Shown here piece after piece: positions 8,826 through 18,636 of a DNA stretch of 54,432 bases. The stretch is taken from contig CAMVUB010000013.1 of the NCBI GenBank assembly GCA_947170495.1, forward strand, positions 1 to 54,432. The letters are read 5' to 3'. Under the pieces are notes generated by a model that worked only from the letters and a program-made list of their open reading frames with translations, was not told where the DNA came from and searched no databases. Every line of letters begins with the position of its first letter. The stretch's first letter is position 1. The DNA is from an uncultured Prevotellaceae bacterium. GTDB taxonomy: Bacteria > Bacteroidota > Bacteroidia > Bacteroidales > Bacteroidaceae. The position numbers were made by a program, and so were the translations under genes.

Positions 8826-9577
8826 TAGAAATACACACTCTCCATAAGACCTTCGCCGACCGCGAAGTCCTCAAGGGCATCACCGCCAGCTTCCCCGCCG
8901 GACAGACCAACCTGATTATCGGACAGTCCGGATCGGGAAAGACCGTACTGATGAAATGTATCGTGGGACTCCTGAATCCCACCGAAGGCGAGATCCTCTA
9001 CGACGGCCGCAACTTTGTGACCATGAATAAGAAGGAACGCGCGCTCCTGCGCCGCGAGATGGGTATGATCTTCCAGTCTGCTGCGCTCTTCGACAGCATG
9101 AGTGTGCTGGAGAATGTCATGTTCCCCCTTGATATGTTCTCCAGCATGACGCTGCGCGAACGCACAAAGCGCGCCCAACAGTGTCTCGACCGCGTCAACC
9201 TCATCGACGCGCAGAGTAAATTCCCCGATGAGCTCTCCGGTGGTATGCAGAAGCGCGTGGCCATCGCCCGCGCCATCGCGCTGAACCCCAAGTACCTGTT
9301 CTGCGATGAGCCCAACAGCGGCCTCGACCCCAAGACGAGCCTCGTAATCGATGCCCTCATCCACGACATCACCGTGGAGTACCAGATGACCACCATCATG
9401 AATACCCACGACATGAACTCCGTGATGGGTATCGGCGACAGTATCATCTTCATCAAAGAGGGCCGTCAGGAATGGACGGGCGACAAGAGCCAGGTTGCCA
9501 CCGCTGACAACCAAGCGCTCACCGACTTCATCTTCGCATCCGACCTGTTGAAGAAAGCACGTCAGGCTTTCGTATAA
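8822..9577 (+). CDS. mlaF: MlaF-type ABC transporter ATP-binding protein
   Basis: This 251-residue ATPase partners the upstream MlaE-like permease. Walker A is GQSGSGKTVLMK, the signature is LSGGMQKRVAIARAIA, Walker B is LFCDEPNSGLDP, and the switch His is in MNTHDMNSV. The start is the ATG overlapping the mlaE stop. The reading frame stays open for another 59 codons upstream, but that part is an out-of-frame shadow of mlaE. The expected role is retrograde or anterograde phospholipid transport for outer-membrane lipid asymmetry, inferred from the family. Confidence 0.92.
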   Translation: MIEIHTLHKTFADREVLKGITASFPAGQTNLIIGQSGSGKTVLMKCIVGLLNPTEGEILYDGRNFVTMNKKERALLRREMGMIFQSAALFDSMSVLENVMFPLDMFSSMTLRERTKRAQQCLDRVNLIDAQSKFPDELSGGMQKRVAIARAIALNPKYLFCDEPNSGLDPKTSLVIDALIHDITVEYQMTTIMNTHDMNSVMGIGDSIIFIKEGRQEWTGDKSQVATADNQALTDFIFASDLLKKARQAFV

Positions 9578-9592
9578 ACTGTTATCGCAGAC

Positions 9593-11530
<1,938 letters not shown>

Positions 11531-11580
11531 ATCCCATAGGGCCCATTAGACCCATTAGCCCCATAAGCCTCATTAAAAAT
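11531..11580. repeat. Tandem phrase repeat (CCCATTAG/CCCATAAG) before the M13 peptidase
   Basis: Five or so imperfect units (CCCATAGG, CCCATTAG, CCCATTAG, CCCATAAG, CTCATTAA) fill almost all the gap between the ABC-F stop and the ATG at 11589. The same word occurs before and inside lptC at 46541-46600. Confidence 0.65.
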
Positions 11581-11588
11581 CATCCTAT

Positions 11589-13616
11589 ATGAAACTTAAA
11601 CACTTATTTCCCCTTATGGCTCTCTCCCTCATGACCGCTTGCGGAGGGCAGCAGACCCTTCAGACAGGCATCGACATCGCCAATCTTGACACCACGGTAG
11701 CTCCCGGCACCGACTTCTATCGCTATGCCACCGGCGGCTGGACAGATGCCCACCCGCTGACAGCCGAGTATGCACGCTTCGGCAGCTTCGACCTGCTGGC
11801 AGAGAACAACCGCTTGCAACTGCGCGAGCTCATCGAAGGCGTGGCTGCCCAGACGAATGAGGCTGGCTCCATCGCCGACAAGATTGCTACCATGTACAAC
11901 AGCGCTATGGACAGCGTAAGCCTCAACAAGCAGGGACTGGAGCCCATCCGCGAGGACCTGCAGAGCATCGCGGCTTGCTACGACGCCAAAGAGCTGTTCC
12001 GCCTCTACTCCTCACTGCAGGTGAAGGGCATCAGCGGCATGTTCGGCTACTACATCGATGCCGACATCAAGGACAGCAAAAACAACCTGTTGCAGGTGCG
12101 CCAGAGCGGTCTGCACATGGGACAGAAAGATTACTATCTCGACACTGACTCCGCCACCGTGGCCATCCGTGAGGCTTACAAGCAGTACATGACAAACATG
12201 TTCACACGATGCAAGGTGACCACAGATGCGGACTGCGCACAGCGCGTCAGCGATGTGCTGGCCGTGGAGACACGTCTGGCCAAAGCCTCGAAGAGCAGAA
12301 CGGAGCTGCGCGACGACGAAGCCAACTACCACAAGATGACCACCAGCCAGTTCTACAAACAATATCCGGGTCTGCAGCTCCAGCACTATCTCAGCATCCA
12401 CGGTGCCGCCAAGGCTACCGAGCTAAGCGTGGGACAGCCTGAGTTCATGAAGGAGGTGGAAGCCATCTGGAATGACACTCCGCTGCAGACGCTGAAGGAC
12501 TACGTCAGCTGGCAGCTCATCGATGCCGCCTCCAGCTATCTCGACGATGCCATGCGCGCAGAGACCTTCGCCTTCTATGGCAAGGTGATGAGCGGCCGCC
12601 AGGAGGATCGTCCGCGCTGGAAACGTGCCGTCAGCGCCACAGAAAGTGCACTGGGTGAGGCTGTCGGACAGCTCTATGTCGAGAAATACTTCCCCGCAGC
12701 AGCCAAGGAACGCATGACGCAACTCGTGCGCAACCTGCAAGTGGCCCTCGGCGAGCGCATCGACGCACAAGAATGGATGTCTGACTCCACAAAGGCCGTG
12801 GCCCACGACAAACTCAACGCCTTCATCGTCAAAGTGGGTTACCCCGATAAATGGAAAGACTACAGCAAACTCGAGATTGGCCGCAACTACTGGACCAACA
12901 TCAAGAACGTGGCTGCCTGGGAGAACTTCGACGAGGTGGAGCGCAGGCTCAACAAGCCCGTGGATAACACCGTGTGGTACATGACACCACAGACGGTCAA
13001 CGCCTACTACAATCCCACGACCAATGAGATCTGCTTCCCCGCAGGTATCCTGCAGCCGCCTTTCTTCGACATGAACGCCGACGATGCCTTCAACTACGGT
13101 GCCATCGGCGTGGTCATCGGTCATGAGATGACACACGGCTTCGACGACCAGGGTGCCAAGTTCGACAAGGACGGCAACCTGCGCCAATGGTGGACGGCCG
13201 AGGATACAAAGAACTTCGAGGAACGTACTCATGTCATGCGCGACTTCTTCAACAACATCGAGGTGCTGCCCGGTCTCCAGGCCAACGGCCAACTCACCCT
13301 CGGCGAGAACATGGCTGACCATGGTGGTCTGCAGGTCGCCTTCCAAGCCTTTAAGAACGCCACGAAGGATGCCCCGCTGTCCACACAGGACGGTTTCACG
13401 CCAGAACAGCGTTTCTTCCTCGCCTACGCTGGCGTATGGGCCGGCAATATCCGCGATGAGGAAATCCGCAATCTCACCAAGAGCGATCCTCACTCTCTGG
13501 GACGCTGGCGCGTGAACGGCGCCCTGCCTCATATCGATGCCTGGTACGAAGCCTTCGGCATCACCGAGTCCGACCCCATGTTTGTTCCCAAGAGCGGACG
13601 TGTAACAATCTGGTAA
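11589..13616 (+). CDS. pepO: M13 family zinc metallopeptidase (PepO/neprilysin-like), lipoprotein
   Basis: The 675-residue protein begins with a lipoprotein signal peptide ending in SLMTACGGQQ, so it should be anchored in the envelope by Cys18. The zinc site HExxH is in VIGHEMTHGFDDQG (about residues 512-525). The second glutamate motif GENMADHGGLQVAF lies about 60 residues on. A family-typical ending with HSLGRWRVN and a C-terminal W follows. These enzymes cleave peptides, and here the substrate is presumably periplasmic or extracellular oligopeptides. The metA ATG lies 1 bp after its stop, so the two are probably one transcript. Confidence 0.94.
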   Translation: MKLKHLFPLMALSLMTACGGQQTLQTGIDIANLDTTVAPGTDFYRYATGGWTDAHPLTAEYARFGSFDLLAENNRLQLRELIEGVAAQTNEAGSIADKIATMYNSAMDSVSLNKQGLEPIREDLQSIAACYDAKELFRLYSSLQVKGISGMFGYYIDADIKDSKNNLLQVRQSGLHMGQKDYYLDTDSATVAIREAYKQYMTNMFTRCKVTTDADCAQRVSDVLAVETRLAKASKSRTELRDDEANYHKMTTSQFYKQYPGLQLQHYLSIHGAAKATELSVGQPEFMKEVEAIWNDTPLQTLKDYVSWQLIDAASSYLDDAMRAETFAFYGKVMSGRQEDRPRWKRAVSATESALGEAVGQLYVEKYFPAAAKERMTQLVRNLQVALGERIDAQEWMSDSTKAVAHDKLNAFIVKVGYPDKWKDYSKLEIGRNYWTNIKNVAAWENFDEVERRLNKPVDNTVWYMTPQTVNAYYNPTTNEICFPAGILQPPFFDMNADDAFNYGAIGVVIGHEMTHGFDDQGAKFDKDGNLRQWWTAEDTKNFEERTHVMRDFFNNIEVLPGLQANGQLTLGENMADHGGLQVAFQAFKNATKDAPLSTQDGFTPEQRFFLAYAGVWAGNIRDEEIRNLTKSDPHSLGRWRVNGALPHIDAWYEAFGITESDPMFVPKSGRVTIW

Positions 13617-13617
13617 T

Positions 13618-14538
13618 ATGCCTCTAACACTCCCTGACAGGCTACCCGCCATCAATCTCCTCAAAGAAGAGAACATCTTCGTGATGGACACCTCACGTGC
13701 CACATCACAGGACATCCGTCCCTTGCGCATCGTGGTGCTGAACCTGATGCCCATCAAAATCACCACCGAGACGGACCTCGTGCGTGTGCTTTCCAACACG
13801 CCCCTGCAGTTGGACCTCACGCTGATGAAGATCAAGAGTCACACCTCGAAAAACACGCCCGTGGAGCACATGCGTGCCTTCTACAAGGACTTCGAGCTTC
13901 TGCGTCACCAGAAGTTCGATGGCATGATTATCACGGGCGCGCCTGTGGAACATCTTGACTACGAGGCCGTGACCTACTGGGACGAGCTCTCCGACATCTT
14001 TGCCTGGGCACGCACCCATGTCACCTCCACGCTCTACATCTGCTGGGCGGCGCAGGCTGGCCTCTACTACCACTACGGCGTTCCCAAGCATCCGCTGTCG
14101 GCCAAGATGTTCGGCATCTTTCCACAAACGCCCTTGCAGCCCAGCCTCCCCATCTTCCGCGGCTTCGACGATGTCTTCCAAATGCCCCACAGCCGCCACA
14201 CAGAGATCCGGCGCGAGGACATCGAGGCCGTAGAAGGTCTCACCATCATCGCTGAGAGCGAGGAGTCGGGCGTCTGCATGGTCATGGCACGTGAGGGCCG
14301 CGAGTTCTTCATCACCGGTCATGCCGAGTACTCACCCCTGACACTCGACACCGAGTACCGTCGCGATTTGGCGAAGGGGCTGCCCATCGCTATGCCGCGC
14401 CACTACTACCGCAACGACGACCCCGACCAAGGGCCCCTCGTCAGCTGGCGCGCACATGCCAACCTCCTCTTCACCAACTGGCTGAACTACTACGTCTATC
14501 AAGAGACACCCTACGATATCGAGATGATTCATGGTTAA
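13618..14538 (+). CDS. metA: MetA-type homoserine O-acetyltransferase
   Basis: The 306-residue enzyme acylates homoserine in the first committed step of methionine synthesis. Catalytic Cys142 is in YICWAAQAGLYYHYG, and His235 and Glu237 are in FITGHAEYSP. The residue that sets acyl-donor choice (111) is Glu (GAPVEHLDYE), where E. coli has Gly. In characterised MetA enzymes Glu111 goes with acetyl-CoA rather than succinyl-CoA. I therefore call it an acetyltransferase, although automatic pipelines usually write succinyltransferase. The length equals the E. coli protein. It lies between a peptidase and a U32 protein with no other methionine gene near. Confidence 0.93.
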   Translation: MPLTLPDRLPAINLLKEENIFVMDTSRATSQDIRPLRIVVLNLMPIKITTETDLVRVLSNTPLQLDLTLMKIKSHTSKNTPVEHMRAFYKDFELLRHQKFDGMIITGAPVEHLDYEAVTYWDELSDIFAWARTHVTSTLYICWAAQAGLYYHYGVPKHPLSAKMFGIFPQTPLQPSLPIFRGFDDVFQMPHSRHTEIRREDIEAVEGLTIIAESEESGVCMVMAREGREFFITGHAEYSPLTLDTEYRRDLAKGLPIAMPRHYYRNDDPDQGPLVSWRAHANLLFTNWLNYYVYQETPYDIEMIHG

Positions 14539-14553
14539 TGGTTCAAGGCCCCA

Positions 14554-14588
14554 TAGATTGTAAATCGTACATTGACAGATCGTAAATC
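14554..14588. repeat. Tandem phrase repeat (GTAAATC type) containing the U32 start codon
   Basis: The words GATTGTAAATCGTAC and GACAGATCGTAAATC resemble the TAAATCG array at 44361-44389. The TTG start codon of the next gene (14572) lies within it. Confidence 0.55.
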
Positions 14589-16443
14589 CATAGAGCTTCT
14601 CTCGCCAGCCCGCAACCTGGAATGTGGCATCGAGGCCATCCGTCATGGCGCAGATGCCGTGTATATCGGTGCACCGCGCTTCGGAGCCCGGGCAGCGGCA
14701 GGCAACAGCATCGAGGACATCGCTACGCTCGTGCGCTTTGCCAAACCCTACGGAGTAAAAATCTATGTGACCGTCAATACCCTTCTCTACGACGAGGAGC
14801 TACCTGCCGTGGACGCGATGATAGGAGAGCTGCAGGCTGCGGACGTGGATGCGTTGATTGTTCAAGACGAGCGGCTGATGACGCTGAATCGCGGTCGTCT
14901 GCCCTTGCACAGCTCCACGCAGATGGACAACCGCACCATCGCCGATGTCCGTGCGCGCCTCGAAGTTGGTTATGAGCAGACCGTGCTGGCACGCGAGCTC
15001 TCGTTGGAGGACATCCGTGCCATCCATGCCGCCGTGCCCGAAATGCCTTTGGAGGCCTTCGTGCATGGTGCCCTCTGCGTCAGCTACAGCGGCCGCTGCT
15101 ACGCCAGTGAGTACTGCTTTGGTCGCAGCGCCAACCGCGGCGAATGCGCACAGTTCTGCCGCCTGCCCTTCGACCTCATCGATGCCGACGGAAAAATAGT
15201 TACCGTTCCTTCGGGCTCTCCCGAAGGCCTTCCCGCTGGCTCTCCCCTTCGCCAGCGCCACCTGCTTTCCTTAAAAGACATGAACCGCTCAGCGGACCTC
15301 GAAGCGATGATGGACGCGGGCATCACCTCGTTCAAAATCGAGGGGCGCCTGAAGGATGTCGCCTACGTCAAGAACATCACCGCCTACTACCGCCAACGCA
15401 TCGATGCCATCCTGACACGCCGGCCGCAAGACTACTGCCGCGCCTCACTCGGCACCTCGACCATCTCCTTCACGCCCAACCCGCTGAAGAGTTTCAACCG
15501 CGGCTTCACCGATTACTTTTTGCATGGTCGCACACGCGAGCCCATCCACCAACCACTGACGCCAAAATCGCTGGGCGAACCACTCGGATCGTATGCTACC
15601 CTCATGCATAAGGGCGGGGGTGGGGCTCTCCACAACGGCGATGGCCTCTGTTTCTTTACCCCTGACGGCCAGCTGCACGGTTTCCGTGTGAACAGCGTCG
15701 ATGCACAGGGTCGCATCCATCCCGCCGACCCTTCCGTGTTCAAACTCCTGCGCCCTGACACACCTCTCTATCGCAATTACGATGCCGACTTCGAGCGCCA
15801 ACTCACTCGCCCCACCGCAGAACGTCGCATCCCTGTCCGCTGGGTTCTCGAAGACCATGAGACGGGCTTCCGTCTGACGCTGACCATCAAAGAAACGGGC
15901 ACCTCGGTGTCCTCTACTACCTACGTGCAAGAACTCGAACCCGCCCATACCCCGCAGGCCGACAATATCCGCCGCCAGCTGATGCGCCTGGGCGACACAC
16001 CCTACACCTGCACCGAGGAAGATATCGAGATTCGCTTCTACGACAATTGGTTCATCCCCGCTTCTGTGCTGGGAGAGTGGAGGAGGCAAATGGTAAGCAG
16101 ACTCTCTTCCAGCGAGCCTTCTCCCCTGCCTCAACCTTGTAGGGAGGAAGTAGAATCTCAAGAAAACAGTAAGCCCTCATCTGCGAAGGTAACCACTCCC
16201 TCCCCAAAGTCCCCCTCGCCCTTTGGAGAGGGGGGCTGGGTGAGGCCCAGGAGGGAGGGAGGAGAGTCCGTCGCTCCTCTCATGACCTGCCGCTTCTGCC
16301 TCCGCCAGGCCTTGGGCTACTGCACGCGCGACGGCAAGCGTCTTCCCTACCGTGAACCTCTCTCACTACGCCTCTCAGACGGCCGCACCTTCCCCTTGCG
16401 CTTCGACTGCAAAGCGTGTGAGATGCAAGTGTTGAGAAATTGA
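14572..16443 (+). CDS. Peptidase U32 family protein, RlhA/YdcP-like
   Basis: The 623-residue protein has the U32 domain (about 8-330). It carries the signature EAFVHGALCVSYSGRCYAS, then a DUF3656-like region, and a C-terminal cysteine module (CRFCLRQALGYC and FDCKACEMQV). E. coli RlhA, which hydroxylates 23S rRNA C2501, has this layout, so an RNA-modification role is more likely than proteolysis. This is inference. The only workable start is TTG at 14572, because a stop codon lies 15 bp upstream in frame and no ATG intervenes. Residues 505-566 form a Pro/Ser/Gly-rich spacer that contains a GC-rich hairpin repeat at 16211-16246. It splits the DUF3656-like part from the cysteine module. Confidence 0.88.
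   Translation: MTDRKSIELLSPARNLECGIEAIRHGADAVYIGAPRFGARAAAGNSIEDIATLVRFAKPYGVKIYVTVNTLLYDEELPAVDAMIGELQAADVDALIVQDERLMTLNRGRLPLHSSTQMDNRTIADVRARLEVGYEQTVLARELSLEDIRAIHAAVPEMPLEAFVHGALCVSYSGRCYASEYCFGRSANRGECAQFCRLPFDLIDADGKIVTVPSGSPEGLPAGSPLRQRHLLSLKDMNRSADLEAMMDAGITSFKIEGRLKDVAYVKNITAYYRQRIDAILTRRPQDYCRASLGTSTISFTPNPLKSFNRGFTDYFLHGRTREPIHQPLTPKSLGEPLGSYATLMHKGGGGALHNGDGLCFFTPDGQLHGFRVNSVDAQGRIHPADPSVFKLLRPDTPLYRNYDADFERQLTRPTAERRIPVRWVLEDHETGFRLTLTIKETGTSVSSTTYVQELEPAHTPQADNIRRQLMRLGDTPYTCTEEDIEIRFYDNWFIPASVLGEWRRQMVSRLSSSEPSPLPQPCREEVESQENSKPSSAKVTTPSPKSPSPFGEGGWVRPRREGGESVAPLMTCRFCLRQALGYCTRDGKRLPYREPLSLRLSDGRTFPLRFDCKACEMQVLRN
15611..15630. repeat. Possible remnant of the GC-rich repeat tail inside the U32 gene
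   Basis: AGGGCGGGGGTGGGGCTCTC resembles the G-rich tail of the hairpin repeats (GGGGGTGGGTCT) but lacks the stem. It encodes KGGGGAL in frame. Confidence 0.3.
16211..16246. repeat. GC-rich hairpin repeat inside the U32 gene
   Basis: The stem CCCCTC/GAGGGG is followed by the tail GGCTGGGTGAGGCC. The last 10 bases (GGGTGAGGCC) are identical to the tail of the copy inside dnaX read on the opposite strand. It is in frame and encodes SPFGEGGWVRP. Confidence 0.65.
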
Positions 16444-16460
16444 GAAATTGAGAAATTGAA
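16433..16460. repeat. Tandem phrase repeat (GAGAAATT) containing a start codon
   Basis: Three copies of the 9-bp unit TTGAGAAAT bridge the U32 stop (16443) and the TTG start at 16456 of the next gene. Confidence 0.65.
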
Positions 16461-17481
16461 ACGTCTATCCAACATATTATCAAAGGTAATTACTCCCCTC
16501 CATATAGGGAGGGGCAGGGGGGTGGGTCTGTTATTGCTCTTCCTCGCCTCCTGCTACAACCCGCCCCAGCACATCATCCTTGACACCGCTGAAAGCGCGG
16601 CCGACAGCACGGCACAACGCCTCAGCCGCCCCTACGGCGTGGGCTACAACCTCCTCGTAAACACCGACAGTCTTCTGCTGTTGGAGGAGCGCCCCATGCA
16701 CTGGAGCGAGGGTGCTATGGAAAGCAGCGACAGCGTATGGCTGTGGAAGCACAACCAAATCGTCATCGCCGCCATGACCACCATCCCCGAAGACTCGGTA
16801 GATAGTGTGTGGGTGAAGGTGGCACGCGACCAGGACACCATGGGCTGGCTCCATGAGAGCGACCTCCTCAAAGCCTCCACACCCGACGACCCCATCAGCC
16901 AGTTCATCCTGTTCTTCTCCAACGGCCACGTCCTGTGGTTCCTGATGATTACGGCCGTAGCGGCAGCCATCGCCCTCGTGCATCTCGTGCGCCGTAAGCG
17001 TTTCCGCATGATTCATCTCGATGACATCCCCAGCATCTACCCGACGCTGCTCACAACCGCCCTCACCACCTCCGCATGGCTTTATGCACTCATCCAGCAC
17101 AGTGCGCCACAGATGTGGGTGACGTTCTACTTCCATCCCACCCTGAACCCGTTCTCGCAGCCCTCGCTGCTTTGCTTCTTCCTATGTTCCGTATGGGCGT
17201 TGTTCCTACTGTCTATCGCCGTTCTCGACGACGTCCTGCGCCTGCTGCGTGGCACCGAGGCCATTCTCTATCTATTGGCATTGCTGGCTGTCAGTATGAT
17301 TATCTATCTGGTCATCTCGCTGACACCCATCGTGGTAGCCGCCATCCTCGCCCTCGCCTACATCGTCTTCGCCTTCTACCGCTACATCGTCTATGCCCGC
17401 GCCCGCTACCTCTGTGGCCGCTGCCACCAACGCCTGCAGCAGAAAGGCAAATGTCCCTACTGCGGCGCCATCAACGACTGA
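16456..17481 (+). CDS. Putative membrane lipoprotein with SH3-like region and C-terminal zinc ribbon
   Basis: The 341-residue protein is not a family I can name. A signal peptide ends in the lipobox-like LLFLASC. Residues 45-135 look like a small periplasmic SH3-type beta domain (VWVKVARDQDTMGWLHESDLL). Hydrophobic helices follow at about 155-175, 200-220, 240-260 and 270-305. The last 25 residues are a four-Cys zinc ribbon (CGRCHQRL and CPYCGAIND). The only start available is TTG at 16456, inside a GAGAAATT tandem repeat. The signal peptide core (TPLHIGRGRGVGLL) is encoded by a GC-rich hairpin repeat at 16493-16529. A strong terminator follows. Confidence 0.75.
   Translation: MKRLSNILSKVITPLHIGRGRGVGLLLLFLASCYNPPQHIILDTAESAADSTAQRLSRPYGVGYNLLVNTDSLLLLEERPMHWSEGAMESSDSVWLWKHNQIVIAAMTTIPEDSVDSVWVKVARDQDTMGWLHESDLLKASTPDDPISQFILFFSNGHVLWFLMITAVAAAIALVHLVRRKRFRMIHLDDIPSIYPTLLTTALTTSAWLYALIQHSAPQMWVTFYFHPTLNPFSQPSLLCFFLCSVWALFLLSIAVLDDVLRLLRGTEAILYLLALLAVSMIIYLVISLTPIVVAAILALAYIVFAFYRYIVYARARYLCGRCHQRLQQKGKCPYCGAIND
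16493..16529. repeat. GC-rich hairpin repeat forming a signal peptide
   Basis: The stem CCCCTCC/GGAGGGG is followed by a tail ending GGGGGTGGGTCT. It is nearly identical in design to the intergenic copy at 41374-41410, including the 11-base tail end GGGGTGGGTCT. Here it lies in frame near the N-terminus of the 16456 gene. Confidence 0.7.
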
Positions 17482-17496
17482 GCTATAACCATAAAG

Positions 17497-17536
17497 AAAG
17501 AGGACACTCCCACACGGGAATGTCCTCTTTTCTTTT
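17497..17536. terminator. Bidirectional terminator between convergent genes
   Basis: The stem AAAGAGGACAcTCCC/GGGAaTGTCCTCTTT has a short ACAC loop and is followed by TTTCTTTT on the plus strand. It has T-rich flanks on the minus strand as well, so it serves both flanking genes. Confidence 0.85.
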
Positions 17537-17547
17537 GGAATCGTGCT

Positions 17548-18459
17548 TTAGAACAGCGGCGAGGGATAGACACCGTCATCGACGAGCTTCTTGATGCGCT
17601 CCACGGTGCCTGGACGGTCTGCAGCGTAGGTGACGCCGAACCACTTGGAGGTGGTGTCGAGGACCTTGCAGGTGGCGGTACCGTCGTTGATGAGCTTATC
17701 GACCATGAGGGGGATGAAGAACTCAGCCTTCAGGTTCGTCATGTTCTTCGGGTCGGAGAGGAACTCCTTGAAGTACTCCTCGCTATAAGCGAAGTAGTCG
17801 GGTGTGAAGCCCCACATGTTCATGGAAACAGGCACATTGGCACCACCCACGGGCACCCACTTGTCGCCATCCTTGTAGCAGATCTCGCCATTGATGGTGT
17901 CAATCTCTGTGCGCTCTACGATGTCCTTGAGGTTGCCGTTGGCGTCGGTGTTGCACACGCCGCGAGCCACACTGCCGTTCTCTGAGAGCGTGTTGCCGAC
18001 GCGGAAGCCCACCATGGCATACTTGCCCTTGCTGCCTTCGGGGAGGTCGGCCAGGAACTTGCCGATGGCCATGAAGGCGTCGCGGTTGTAGAAGTCGTCG
18101 CAGTTGATAACACAGAAGGGCTCCTTGATGATGTCCTTACCCATCAGCACGGCGTGGTTCGTACCCCAGGGCTTTACGCGGCCTTCAGGAACCTTGAAGC
18201 CTGCGGGCAGGTCGTCGAGGGCCTGGAAGCAGAGCTCACAGGGCACGTGGCCTTCGTACTTCTTCAGAATCTGGTTGCGGAACTGGTCTTCGAAGTCGCG
18301 ACGGATGACCCACACGATTTTACCGAAGCCTGCCTGGATGGCATCGTAGATGGAGTAGTCCATGATGGTTTCACCATTGGGGCCGAGCGCGTCAAGCTGC
18401 TTCAAACCACCATAACGGCTGCCCATGCCGGCAGCAAGAAGAAAGAGGGTTGGTTTCAT
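17548..18459 (-). CDS. Sugar-phosphate nucleotidyltransferase family protein
   Basis: The 303-residue protein starts with the NTP-transferase signature FLLAAGMGSRYGGLKQLDALG. This is the nucleotide-binding loop of enzymes that make NDP-sugars. The acidic metal-binding motif is probably CVINCDDFYNRDAF (about 117-130). The substrate cannot be told from the sequence. Many Bacteroidetes carry this stand-alone protein, related to the GlmU/RfbA N-terminal domain. It is a single-gene transcript with a -7 box about 43 bp upstream and the shared terminator downstream. Confidence 0.85.
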   Translation of the reverse strand: MKPTLFLLAAGMGSRYGGLKQLDALGPNGETIMDYSIYDAIQAGFGKIVWVIRRDFEDQFRNQILKKYEGHVPCELCFQALDDLPAGFKVPEGRVKPWGTNHAVLMGKDIIKEPFCVINCDDFYNRDAFMAIGKFLADLPEGSKGKYAMVGFRVGNTLSENGSVARGVCNTDANGNLKDIVERTEIDTINGEICYKDGDKWVPVGGANVPVSMNMWGFTPDYFAYSEEYFKEFLSDPKNMTNLKAEFFIPLMVDKLINDGTATCKVLDTTSKWFGVTYAADRPGTVERIKKLVDDGVYPSPLF

Positions 18460-18502
18460 TTGTTTAACGTTATTAAGAGTTAGGTTTATAGGGTTTTGCC
18501 TG

Positions 18503-18510
18503 CAAAATTA
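18503..18510 (-). promoter_or_regulatory. Promoter -7 box of the nucleotidyltransferase gene
   Basis: Minus-strand TAATTTTG (TAnnTTTG) lies 43 bp before the ATG. Confidence 0.55.
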
Positions 18511-18607
18511 CTAATAATTATCTTACGAACAGCAAAAAAACTAGAAAAACTTTGCCTCTTCACACACATTTCATGCTTTCATGCACCTTTTCTTTCCATA
18601 TTTTTAT

Positions 18608-18615
18608 TACCTTTG
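18608..18615 (+). promoter_or_regulatory. Promoter -7 box of yifB
   Basis: TACCTTTG is a perfect TAnnTTTG match 21 bp before the ATG. It supports the start at 18637 over the longer open frame, which would begin upstream of the promoter. Confidence 0.65.
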
Positions 18616-18636
18616 TCCGCAAAATCAACTCATCAC

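Noticed and set aside
18496..18636. 47-codon N-terminal extension of YifB
   Set aside because: It would start upstream of the -7 box at 18608, and the family starts at MLAKTYSASVNG.
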